Below are positions 54,801 to 64,000 of a DNA stretch of 64,000 bases, piece by piece. Position numbers and translations under genes: made by a program. Origin of the DNA: Heterohyrax brucei (Eukaryota > Chordata > Mammalia > Hyracoidea > Procaviidae); assembly GCA_028571685.1 (NCBI GenBank), contig CM053141.1:73517833-73581832 (forward strand), read 5' to 3'. How positions within the stretch are numbered: position 1 is the first letter of the stretch; each line of letters opens with the position of its first letter. The notes below the pieces were generated by a model. That model saw only the letters and a list, made by a program, of their open reading frames with translations. It ran no database searches and was not told where the DNA came from.

Positions 54801-55088
54801 AAAGTGGGAAGAAACGATCCTTTCAATTTAAAATGTATGATTCTGTTGAAAAACAAAGTTGTCAGTTATCAGAACTCAGGCAGAATAATGAACTTGGTAA
54901 GCAAGTGAGGATCTCTTCTTGCTTATCTCAGAAAAGTGGCCTCCAAGTCAAAAAAGAAAACAAGATACGTTGTAAGCGCTTAGAGATCCAGTCCAACCTG
55001 GAGGAAGGCAAAATCACCTTCCTCCAAAGACTTCCAAGGACTGGAATGACCCAGCACTTGTCAGCCCAGCAACATTGACTGAGTTACT

Positions 55089-55258
55089 GGACCCCTGGTG
55101 GTACGGTGGTTAAGAACCTGGCTGTTAACCCAAAGGTAGGCAGTTCAAATCCACCAGCTATTCCTTGAAAACCTATGGTGCAGTTCTACTCTGTCCTATA
55201 GGCTCACCAAGAGTTGGAATCGACAGTGCATTTGGGTTGTTTGGTTGTTTTTTTTTAA
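55089..55258 (+). repeat. AfroSINE type A, sense
   Basis: CCCTGGTGGTACGGTGGTTA, AGGCAGTTCAAATCCACCAG (B box), GCAGTTCTACTCTGTCCTAT, AGTTGGAATCGACAGTGCAT and a T-rich GTTGTTTTTTTTT tail. Confidence 0.9.
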
Positions 55259-56049
55259 ACTGGGTACACCACATACCCTATGGGAAGAAATATAGGAAAT
55301 GTGACATAAACAGACGTACACTAATAGAGTCAAACAATAGACTCATGAGGGCTGGCGGGACAAATATATGCAGGGTTCTCAGAGTGGCCACTCATGGAAG
55401 TTCCCGCCCTTTCTGACTCCCAGTCTCTGCCCAAACCCATCCTTTGGTTCGTTTCAGGAACTACAGAGACATGGCAGGGTAGTGACAGGGGAGAGTAGCG
55501 TTGCACTACCCTCCTGTTTCTGAGAATGAAGAACAGGAATTAGCTTTTGTTAAAAGTATGAAGAGTTAAACTGACAGGAAACAACATACATGTTAAGTTA
55601 TAAGTTGGCAAAGGTTATGAAATCTGTTTTCAGAACGTGCCAGCTGGACAAGGCTATGCTGATGTGATAAGGACCAACATGCTCTACGTATATCTCAGCT
55701 GGTGGAACTATCTTTGCTTCTCCTGTTCATTTCTGTGGGCTTGCCAGACACCCTGAAAAGACTATCACAAAGAACTCTTAATGTCCCTGGCTTTAAACAA
55801 CTTTTTACTCCTGAATAAACCCTTTTTTCTTTTCTTTTCTTTTTTTTTTTTTTCTTTCTCTCAGTCTTAAAGCCATGGCAGCCAGATAAACCCAAAAGAT
55901 TTTAATTCAGAAAGCACAGCAAAGGTATGTCCCAAAAATGATGGGACAGGGCACACGAAAGAGAATATGGTGTCTTAAGGCAGCAGAGGTAGAAGGAGAG
56001 GGTTTTCCATGTCAATTAAAGAATTGTAAGTGCTCTTCCAGAGGTATCA
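55259..56049. other. Unassigned sequence with a pyrimidine tract
   Basis: A T/C-rich tract lies at 55820-55862. Nothing else is recognised. Confidence 0.4.
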
Positions 56050-56205
56050 GAAAGCCAAACCCACTGCCGGTGAGACTGACCCACAGCAGCCCTGTAGGCA
56101 GAGTAGAACTACCCCATGGAGTTTCCAAGGAGTGCCTGGTGGATCTGAACTGCTGACCTTTCAGTTAGCAGCTGTAGGTCTTAACCATTATACCTCCAGA
56201 GTTTC
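56050..56205 (-). repeat. AfroSINE type A, antisense, with short duplication
   Basis: CCAAACCCACTGCCGGTGAG, GTAGAACTACCCCATGGAGT, GATCTGAACTGCTGACCTTT and CCATTATACCTCCAGAGTTT. CAGAGGTA flanks it (56039-56046 region and 56211-56218). Confidence 0.85.
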
Positions 56206-56509
56206 CCTTTCAGAGGTAGGAGATACATGTTTATTAAATACAAGAACCCAGGACATAAGAAGTGGGTGACATTTCTGGTAGACTGTAGGAGCAAGTAGAA
56301 GCAGGATCGAAAAGAGAAAAAATGAAATAAGTCAACTTAATTCAGTAAAAATGTGCTGTGCACCAACTCCTTGGAATGCCTAACAAGGAGAAAGATCCTG
56401 ATGGGAAGACACTGTGCTCCAGAAGAACAGACAGGCCCTTACAGTGTAGGGGCCTGTGAGAGAACACTCAGAAAAACCAGTACCCAAGATTGAAGAGAAG
56501 ACCTCCACC

Positions 56510-56870
56510 ATATGTCCCCTTCTTTTCTTGCCCAGTCCTGGTCCCCTCCCTGACTCCCAGGAGAAACCACTATCATAAGTTAGGCTTAGTCTTTAAATCT
56601 ATGTTATATTTCTATACACACAACTGTAACAGTAGATAGTATTGTCTGTATGATGTTTACTCAGATTGAAAAAAAGTGGTAGCATCCAATATACATCTGT
56701 GTTGTTTTTTCATTCCTTGTTTCCTGATGCATAACGATCTGGTTCATCATTTTAACCATTTATTGCTGTTTTATCATTCTATCTTACAAACACACCGTGA
56801 TTTTTCATGTATTCCCCTATTGACTGATAATTAACTTATTTCTAATTATCCTATCTTGCAAGAGTAATAA
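56510..56870 (-). mobile_element. Antisense old L1 3' UTR and ORF2 end
   Basis: CCAGGAGAAACCACTATCAT, GTGGTAGCATCCAATATACA, TTCATTCCTTGTTTCCTGAT and TATTCCCCTATTGACTGATA are in antisense L1 order. Confidence 0.6.
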
Positions 56871-56884
56871 AAACACTACCACCT

Positions 56885-57271
56885 CTTTGTTTGCTGGATG
56901 GTGGTGACTTGGCTGTCACTATGATACTGCCAGTGATGCCACCAGTATTTCAAATAAAGCAGAGTGACCCATGGTGGACAGGTTTCAGTAGAGCTTCCAG
57001 GCTGAGACAGACTAGGAAGAAAGACTGGCAATCAACTTCCAAAATCTAGGCAACAAAAACTCCATGGATGAAAACCAAATATTGTCTAATATCATGCTGG
57101 ACGATGAGTCCCCTAGGTTAGAAGGCACTCAAAATAACAGTGGCCACAATAATGGACTGAAGCATCCCGGTGATCATAAAGATGGCATAGGACCAGGCAG
57201 CATTTTGTTCCGTAAACACGGGGTTACCATGAGTCAGAGCCAACTCGACGGTAACTTCCAACAACAGTAAA
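56885..57271 (+). mobile_element. Non-autonomous RTE derivative: 5' end joined to 3' end
   Basis: The first 250 bases follow the RTE 5' region (GGACAGGTTTCAGTAGAGCT, AGACAGACTAGGAAGAAAGA, GATGAGTCCCCTAGGTTAGA, AGGCACTCAAAATAACA). The sequence then jumps to the RTE 3' end (GTGGCCACAATAATGGACTG, GGCATAGGACCAGGCAGCAT, ACTCGACGGTAACTTCCAAC). About 390 bp against about 3 kb for RTE. The coding part has gone, so it must have relied on RTE proteins. Confidence 0.7.
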
Positions 57272-57769
57272 AACAAGGAAAGTGAAAGGCTGATGATGGG
57301 ATCAGATACACAGCTCATGAAACACTTCATCTTCTAATTTCCACCTTTCATCTCTGCCAAGGAAAGTGATCACTGGACAGAAAAAGGTAGAGCCCGGTAG
57401 AGAGAGTTAAAAAAAGAGCACCTGAGTTCCCTTTGTCAGTACTCATCTCCTAGCCCCCAAAGGCCACATGCCAGCCTGCTGCTAGAAGAACTTAGTGATA
57501 AAATGAGTTGCCATTCGTTGTCTCAGAAGAATCCTGGAAGCAGGGACAGGTTTGGTCACTTCAGTTCTCAGATTATCGAGTATCAGTTTGAACCCAGAGA
57601 GAAGGAACGTGAACCCTTAAATCGCAATGTATTCACGAAAGATAAGTGATGATCTAATGAAATAGCATCACTTCCCTTTTTTATTCAAACTCTACTGGAA
57701 CGGTAAATCAGAGAAAGCTGTCAACATTCAGCTTCAGCATTTGGGCTCAGCATTTGACAGAGACTCTGC
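57272..57769. other. Unassigned sequence
   Basis: Nothing is recognised. 57500-57720 has no repeat signature and may be conserved non-coding sequence. Confidence 0.35.
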
Positions 57770-57931
57770 AGGAAACCTTGGTAGCACAGTGGTTAACAGC
57801 TGTGGCTGCTAACCCAAAGGTTGGCAGTATGAATCCACCAGGTGCTCCTTGGAAACTCTATAGGGTACAGTTTTTCTCTATTGTACAGGGTCTGCTATGA
57901 GGCAGAATTGACTCCATGGCAATAGATTCCT
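57770..57931 (+). repeat. AfroSINE type A, sense
   Basis: GGAAACCTTGGTAGCACAGT, AAAGGTTGGCAGTATGAATC, CACCAGGTGCTCCTTGGAAA and AGAATTGACTCCATGGCAAT. Confidence 0.9.
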
Positions 57932-59080
57932 CACTTTGAAAAGACAATGGAGGAATGTAGCCCAGAAGATCATAATGATAGATTCTAATTATGAGTCAGT
58001 GTCAGCCCAGAACGCCTAGAATCATGGGGTTTTGCTTGGCCTTGTCCCATTCACTAAGTAAATGGATGACTATACAGCTGGCTTGAGTAACAACTTTTTT
58101 GATGGCTGGGAGAGGTCGCCAATATGTTGAACAGCTGAGTGAAGATACAAAGACAATAACAATAAGCCAAACTTAACAAAAGTTTGAAATAAATGCAAAA
58201 CCCTGCAGCTTAGATTCTTTAACACATAAGAAAAGAATCAGAAAACATGACTAGGCTCCCAATTAAACAAAGTAGATTTTGTTTTTTGCTTTTCTTTCTT
58301 CTCTCTCCCAAAATCTATCAAAATGACAACACACTTTTTTAAAGAGCAGTATGAATCCACAAGAACAAAGAGAATGAAAGAGGAGGAAGAGAGGACAGAT
58401 GTGACCAAGAATCTGAAAGATGAAAAGCAGATAGTAACTGATTTCAGACAACAAGAAGCACCACCAAAGTCCCCCACAAAGGGGAATACCATTAAGAATA
58501 AAGACAATTCACCATGCATACCTCTGAAAAGAAATAGGGTTATGAGACCCACGTATCAGAGGAAGGAGCAGTAAAACATGGAGGGAAAAACAGAAATGTA
58601 TGTGAAGATCATTTGATATTCTTATAGGAAATTACTTATGAAATATATTCATTTCAAATTTCTGTTAGCATAGGTGAAAATAGCAATTTTATAAATTCTG
58701 CAATGCTATTCTAATGAAAGAGAAAAACAAAACAATACAATATGTGAAAAGATTAACAGATTTGAGTTGCTTAATGAAGGTGTGTTGCCTTTCACCAAAG
58801 ATATTCAAGTAGATGTTAGGAAACAGATTATCAAATATACTACAAAAGCTATCCAAGATGTGAGTATAAAATTGATTCCAATGACCTTTTAAAGTCTCAC
58901 CGTCTTTGAAATTCTATGATTACGGAATTTATACTTCCATCATTGCACAGACAAGACTGCAATAGCCTTTGGATGCAGTTCCCAAGGAATCCTACAGCTG
59001 GCATTGTAGTATAAGATTAATTCAGCTAACTGCGATTCTGGGCTATAAATCTGGAAATAAGTATTATCTACAGGGCTCGT
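57932..59080. other. Unassigned sequence with an 83-codon open frame
   Basis: The frame 58323-58574 (+) encodes a lysine- and glutamate-rich protein beginning MTTHFFKEQYESTRTKR. An opposing frame (58238-58552) covers the same DNA. I know no family for either, and nothing nearby supports expression. Confidence 0.35.
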
Positions 59081-59240
59081 GGAAACCCGAGTGGTCTAGT
59101 GGTTAAGAACTACAGCTGCTAACTGTCGGCAACTCGAATCTACCAGGTGCTCCGTGAAAACTCTATGGGGCAGTTCTACTCTGTCCTACGGGGTCACGAC
59201 CCAGAAGTGACTCGATGGCAGTGGGTTTGGTTTTGATTTA
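59081..59240 (+). repeat. AfroSINE type A, sense
   Basis: GAGTGGTCTAGTGGTTAAGA, GGCAACTCGAATCTACCAGG, CTATGGGGCAGTTCTACTCT, CTACGGGGTCACGACCCAGA and GACTCGATGGCAGTGGGTTT. Confidence 0.9.
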
Positions 59241-59649
59241 GAAGGCTCACAGACTTCAAAAATCAGAAATCTAAACCCACAGAATACCTAGGTACAAAAT
59301 AGCTCTAGTGACACATGACCCTACACACACACTAGGTTGGCATCCTTGTCAGCTCTGACCTGCTTATTCATGTCTCAGCTGTGCGACTTCTCTTCAGTGC
59401 ACTCCATCATTCTCAGACAGCAAGGTAGTTCAGATGTCAATGAAACTATTCCTTCACATTCAAGGTATCCTGCCGTATATATTCTTTATCACGGGGCTCC
59501 TGGGAGACAGGGCCATCCAAGTGGTTTTCCTTTTGATTTAAATTATTACTACTTATTAACTAATTAAAAAAACAAAAAACTTTTTCCAGCATTAGTTTAG
59601 GTCAGTATCTCAAATACTTAGTTTCAGAATTGCACTCCTCTTCCATTAG
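59241..59649. other. Unassigned sequence
   Basis: Nothing is recognised. Confidence 0.4.
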
Positions 59650-59938
59650 GTGTTATTGCTCGTACGTGCCATTGGGCTGGTTCTGACCCACAGCAACCCT
59701 AAATACACAAAGCCAAAACACTGCCCAATCCTGCACTAGCCTCACAACTGTTATGCTGGAGTCCATTGTTGCAGCTACTGTGTGAATCCATCTCGTTGAG
59801 GGCCTTCCTCTTTTCTGCTGACCCTCTACCAAGCATGACATCCTTCTCTAGGGACTGGTCCCTCCTAACAACATGTCCCAAGTATGTGAGATGTAGTCTC
59901 ACCATCCTTGCTTCTAAGAAGCATTCTGAAGGAGGTTC
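59650..59938 (-). pseudogene. RTE/BovB-like LINE 3' fragment, antisense
   Basis: TGGGCTGGTTCTGACCCACA, GTTGCAGCTACTGTGTGAAT, ATCTCGTTGAGGGCCTTCCT, CTTCTCTAGGGACTGGTCCC and CAACATGTCCCAAGTATGTG. Two minus frames (59653-59841, 59699-59905) preserve parts of the C-terminus, for example VRLHLTYLGHVVRRDQSLEK. Confidence 0.9.
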
Positions 59939-60142
59939 ATTCTTTGCTTCTTAAAAGGTAACCATTTAAAAGATACCACTCAGCAGAGCAGTAGAACTTG
60001 GCTTCTTTACCTCTCCTAATGGACTTCAGATTTACAAAGTCTGTGGAGATCTTCTGCTCTCATCAAGGGATGTCTCCATCAACTCTGTAGGTTTAGAGGA
60101 CTCTGTATCTACATCCACTCCTCAAAACAAGAGAAACAGCCT

Positions 60143-60293
60143 AACATGTCCATTGTCGTTAAGTCAAGTCTGACTCACAATGACCTCATAAAACAGATTA
60201 GAACTCCCTTACAGGATTTCCAAAGAGCAGCTGGTGGGTTTGAACTGCCGACCTTTTGGTTAGAGGCTATTAACCATTGTACCACCAAGGCTC
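60143..60293 (-). repeat. AfroSINE type A, antisense
   Basis: CATTGTCGTTAAGTCAAGTC, TTTCCAAAGAGCAGCTGGTG, GGTTTGAACTGCCGACCTTT and ACCATTGTACCACCAAGGCT. Confidence 0.85.
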
Positions 60294-60305
60294 CATTGTA
60301 ACATT

Positions 60306-60465
60306 AACCAAAACCAAATCTGTTGCCATCAATTCTGACTCACAGCAACAGTACAGGACAGAGTAGAACTGCCCCGTAGCATTTCAAAGGAATGTCTGGA
60401 AGATTCAGACTTCTGATCTTTTGTTAGCAGCTGCAGCACTTAGCCACTATGCCACCAGGGTTTCC
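60306..60465 (-). repeat. AfroSINE type A, antisense, with duplication
   Basis: TTGCCATCAATTCTGACTCA, TACAGGACAGAGTAGAACTG and CACTATGCCACCAGGGTTTC. ATTGTAACATTA (60294-60305) and ATTCTAACATTA (60466-60477) flank it with one mismatch. Confidence 0.9.
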
Positions 60466-60591
60466 ATTCTAACATTAGGAATCAATAAAACTCAGATTCA
60501 CTCACTTTTAGCAAAAGTTGCCCCTCTGGGCTTTCCAAACCGACTGGTTTCACTTCTAGTTTCCCAGCTAAATGCTGCTGCCTACCTACCC

Positions 60592-60775
60592 ACCGGTTAC
60601 TGTTGTGTCGCCCCCAACTCACAGCAGCCCCGTCTGTGTCTGAGCAGAACTCTGTGTGGCAGATTTGCAACACCTGATTGTTGGGGGGAGCAGAATGTCA
60701 GACCTTTCATCCAAGGCATCTCTGAGCAGAGTTAAACTAAACCTTTGATTAGCAGTTCAAGACATTAAACATTTT
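60592..60775 (-). repeat. AfroSINE type B, antisense, diverged
   Basis: CGGTTACTGTTGTGTCGCCC, AACTCACAGCAGCCCCGTCT, AGCAGAACTCTGTGTGGCAG and CTTTGATTAGCAGTTCAAGA. Confidence 0.6.
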
Positions 60776-60790
60776 CACTATCACGCTTGT

Positions 60791-60848
60791 TTAAAAAAAA
60801 AAAAAAAACACTATCAGGTTGATTATGACCCTGCAACCCTATAGGATT
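60791..60848 (-). repeat. AfroSINE 3'-end fragment, antisense
   Basis: A 16-base A-run (the sense T-tail) is followed by CACTATCAGGTTGATTATGA and CCCTGCAACCCTATAGGA, then ends. Confidence 0.7.
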
Positions 60849-61729
60849 CCTCCCATTAAAACCCAAAAACCAAGACTGTCTTTTTTTATTCTTGGGTCTG
60901 GTCTAACTGACAAAAGATACTTGAGTTGGGGGGATTCCTACACGTTCTTTTAATTGACTAGATTTTTCAATAGTAATGGCACCCCATACATATCCCAAGT
61001 ATATGTCCTAATTTCTCTCATCAATTATAGGAATGGGTTCCCAATACCTGACCCGGCTCTGGTTGTTTTATTTGTTTCTGAAACGTCCTGTGTGCTAACC
61101 CAGTCAACAGAAGAGTTATCACGTGGTAACTCAAGACATTTTCCCTGTCCTAATTCTGACACCAGCTTTCCGGATTCGATCTTTCTGTCCCTCCCCAGAG
61201 AGAACTAAAGTATTTAAAGAGTTGATAAGCATTTCTAGAAACATCTTTGAAGGGTCTGTCTCACAGAAGGAAGGATAGCAACCAGCTAGTTAGTTTTCCA
61301 AGTCAGTCATTTTTACAGCTTCAAAAATGTTCTCAGCGCCCTCAATATCATTTGTGTTATGTGAATATTCACCCTACCTTCATTTCACAAAATGGAAACA
61401 TTTCATAGGAATACTGTTTTGGGAGATGTAGATTCCAATATGCTGATTTTAAGTTTCTTATCACAATTGTAGCTTACAAAAGAGAGGGAGCAGTACTCTA
61501 GTGATGCTTGTAATACACTTGCTATTTGACAAATGGTGGAACTTTTGGAATAAGGAAGAATGCAAATTTTGTGTATTCAGACTCAAATTCATTAGCTAAA
61601 TCTGACCCCACTCAAACCGAATGTTTTAATGCTGTGGTAACACTGTATTCTGGGAGAACCTGGAGAAGAGGCAAACCAATGTCTACATGTGTGCAACTCA
61701 TGCATTTTAAATATAAATGTGAGATAGTT
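60849..61729. other. Unassigned sequence
   Basis: Nothing is recognised. The frames at 60954-61208 and 61526-61747 (+) are chance length. Confidence 0.4.
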
Positions 61730-62770
61730 CTGCACACATATAGGTGAACAGGAAGGCATATACGAACACACAGGTATGCATGTATCGGTGTAACTATAGG
61801 CTATGTATACATATGTATATGTGTGCTGCATATATTTTTAAATATAAAATAAAGCACACAGGAATACAGTTATGGATACTTACTAGATATAACTAAACAA
61901 CTTATGGGATTGGTTTACCAGGTTTGAGGGCTTAGGACTATCGTTTCATGGGGCAACTTGGTCAACTGGCATGTATCATAAAGGCAATGTTCTTCTACAT
62001 CTTAGTTTGGTGAGTAGCAGTTAGAGTTCTTAAAAGCTTGCAAGCAGCATTCTAAGATATAACTAATGGTTTATACTCATACAGAGCAAAGGAGAAAGAA
62101 GAAAACCAAAGAAGCAAAGAAAAAGCTAGTCTACAAAACTAATAGTCTACACAAATGACAACCTCACCTACCTTGAGACCAAAGAACCAGACAGTGTCTG
62201 GCTACCACTAGTGTCCATTCTGACCAGGGTCCCAGTAAATGATCCAGGATAGAATGAGACAACAATGTAGAACAAAGCTCAAATTCCTAAAATAAAGGCC
62301 ATACTTACAGGACCAGTAGAGACCAGGTGAATCCCTGAGATTATCACCCTGTGATACCCTTTAAACCTGGAACTCAAATCACTCCCAGAGATTACCTTTC
62401 AGCCAAACAACAGATTGGCCCACAAGAATGTCACCGATAGGACCATACTCCAACCCCACTGCCATCGAATCGGATCCAAATCATAGTGACCCTAGAGGTC
62501 AGGGTAGAACTACCCCACAGAGTTTCCCAGGAGCGCTCAGCTAAATGAAACCAAATGGTAAACATTTCCCTAGATCAAAGATGAGAAGGTAAGGGAGAAT
62601 AGAAAAGCTAGATTAAAGGAAGCAGAACAACCAGAATGGGAATAATGACGGTGCTGATACTTTGAGAAAAGTACAACCAACGTCACAGAGCAATATATAT
62701 AGAAACTGCTAAATGAAAACCTAATTCCCTGGGTAAACTTTTGTCAAAAACACAATAAAAAAAACTATAT
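61730..62770 (+). mobile_element. L1 long 3' UTR, sense, interrupted by a SINE
   Basis: It matches 26690-27580 block by block: GTTTGAGGGCTTAGGACTAT, TTTGGTGAGTAGCAGTTAGA, AACCAGACAGTGTCTGGCTA, TCACTCCCAGAGATTACCTT and AAAACCTAATTCCCTGGGTA, ending AAAACACAATAAAAAAAACT. ORF2 is absent. A TA/TG-rich tract follows (62765-62818). Confidence 0.8.
62444..62545 (-). repeat. AfroSINE type A variant, antisense, 5' truncated
   Basis: CACTGCCATCGAATCGGATC, GAGGTCAGGGTAGAACTACC, CAGAGTTTCCCAGGAGCGCT. It is the same variant as 13783 and inserts in the L1 3' UTR. Confidence 0.8.
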
Positions 62771-63134
62771 ATATATACATATTCATATATGTGTGTGTAT
62801 ACATGCACACACACACAGAGATATGACTTCTAGCACACCGGGATGAGGTTAAAGCTGACAAAACTGATAAAAAGAGATGCTAAAATAAATAAATAAAAGC
62901 TTTTGGTTTCTAAGGCAAAAAAATGATCAACAACCACATTTGCTTTAAGAAAATTTGTCATGAGGTTTAAAACAATGAACAAGAACAGCACAACAGATGC
63001 TCCAGACTCAGTTTTTCATTAAGTCACCAGAGGTGTTAGGTCTGTCCAGAAGTCTTCTCAAAGATGTCATAAAAATGTTTGCAAACAATTTGTGATTCTT
63101 ATTGTATTTATCTTCTGATGTTGATATCAAAATT

Positions 63135-63671
63135 AGACAGAGAGACCCACATGAGCGGGTGCCGACATTGACTTGGGACCAGAAGAACTGGATGGTGATG
63201 GCCGTCACTAAGCCGTGATGGAGCTCACTAAGTTGAGTCTCACTGGCAACACAAGAATAAAAAGGGGTGCACCCTGAGATCTCCACTAAAAGACCGCAAG
63301 TGAGTCCAGTGGCTTCGGGGTTCCCCTGGGAGCATGGTACCTGGCCCTGATGCTGCTCTTGGCCATAAATCATAACGAAGGTCCACTCTTTGGACACGAA
63401 TAGATTGCACTTGGCAATGCAGAGTGACCATATTGGATGTAATTTATGGCTCTATGCATCTATAGGGTATCATCCTGCTGACCTCTGGCTGGAGGAAGGA
63501 GAGTGGTTGAAGAGGAGGTGAAAGGAGACTGTTGGGAGCATGAAACATACATGGAGCAGAGAGGAATAGTGTGCTGTCACCGGGCAGGGAGAGCAGTGGA
63601 AGCTGCATATAGGTGAGCATGTAAATTTATATGGGAATGTACATTTTCACTCAGTCATAATAAAAAAAAAA
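63135..63671 (+). mobile_element. Poly(A)-tailed L1-type 3'-end retroposon, copy 3 (longest)
   Basis: GGACCAGAAGAACTGGATGG, TGATGGAGCTCACTAAGTTG, TCTCACTGGCAACACAAGAA, ATCTCCACTAAAAGACCGC, TGACCTCTGGCTGGAGGAAG, GGAGACTGTTGGGAGCATGA and CATAATAAAAAAAAAATTAAG. It begins 5' of copies 1 and 2. The minus frame 63008-63397 (129 codons) is antisense to it and meaningless. Confidence 0.75.
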
Positions 63672-64000
63672 TTAAGCCAAAATTATGCTTCAAATACAGT
63701 ATAATTACATACAGTATTTTATTGTGTTGGCCTTCTTGATCAATTTATAAACATTTTGAAAAGCTTAATATTGCACAAAAAATGTTTTGAGGTTATTTCC
63801 CTTAAAAAAAAATCAAGTCCTCAGGCAAGAATGTGACCCCCTCACTTTTATTTCAATGAGAAGCCAAGATTCAGCTTGCCTTATTTCAACTTCCAGAAAC
63901 TTCTCCCAGTTCACACTTGTCACAAGAAGAATTTTTAACTTATGTATTCTACATAAAACTAAAACAAAATGCACAGCATATCAGAGTATCTATGTTTATT
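63672..64000. other. Unassigned sequence
   Basis: Nothing is recognised in the last 330 bases. Confidence 0.4.

Noticed and set aside
63008-63397. Longest open frame (129 codons, minus strand)
   Set aside because: It is antisense to a poly(A) retroposon present in three copies, with no protein domain, so it is a by-product of the repeat.
1-64000. Bacterial, phage or organellar gene system
   Set aside because: No dense coding, no ribosome-binding-site pattern and pervasive mammalian retrotransposons throughout. I see no evidence of a transferred system.

Overview
This is a vertebrate, almost certainly afrotherian, nuclear genomic window, and an elephant or close relative is the best guess. 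The evidence is the repeat content. More than thirty copies of a tRNA-like SINE (AfroSINE type) share their 3' end with an RTE/BovB-class LINE that is also abundant here. They sit among L1 elements with long 3' UTRs, MaLR-type LTRs, MIR, L2 and MER5A. Base composition is AT-rich. There is no bacterial-style gene organisation, no rRNA or tRNA gene, no CRISPR array, and no protein-coding exon that I can defend. The open frames are short (longest 129 codons), and the longest lie in retroposons, SINEs or microsatellites. All family calls come from recognising motifs and comparing copies inside the window, not from a database search.

Layout. Positions 1-1560 are an antisense L1 that took an LTR fragment which then took a SINE. 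1740-2745 is L2. 3719-4840 and 8885-9427 are antisense RTE. 5040-5835 and 10745-11290 are old L1 tails. 8116-8531 is a solo LTR, and 11925-12457 and 33495-33943 are MLT1 LTRs. 13256-13893 is a SINE split by an RTE fragment. 16697-17318 and 24250-24511 are copies of a palindromic DNA-transposon-like element. 19053-20405 is a three-level nest (LTR within LTR, with a poly(A) retroposon inside). 21850-22035 is MER5A. 25606-27590 is a truncated L1 with a clear target-site duplication. 28084-28622 is an RTE fragment inside MIR. 29183-30946 is an RTE split by an inverted RTE. 37376-37668 is a composite tRNA-Gly-headed SINE. 40066-42834 is a long RTE with a 5' inversion. 44806-45318 is a solo LTR with perfect 5-bp duplications. 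49835-52450 looks like a HAL1-type element (ORF1 joined to the ORF2 tail). 52936-53390 is a SINE cluster carrying a C-rich minisatellite. 56885-57271 is an internally deleted RTE derivative. 61730-62770 and 63135-63671 are L1-type 3' ends.

The remaining tracts (for example 2746-3712, 6563-8110, 13894-15411, 17319-18708, 31030-32756, 35102-36433, 45324-47120, 57932-59080) hold no gene I can recognise. A few look sufficiently unlike repeats to be candidate conserved non-coding DNA.

Functionally the window is a record of retrotransposition. RTE supplies the machinery whose 3' end the SINEs copy, L1 probably mobilised the poly(A) elements, and nesting order gives relative ages. I found no new biochemical system. 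The most interesting structures are the RTE 5' inversion, the RTE palindrome, the putative hAT-type element family, the composite tRNA-Gly SINE and the HAL1-like element.
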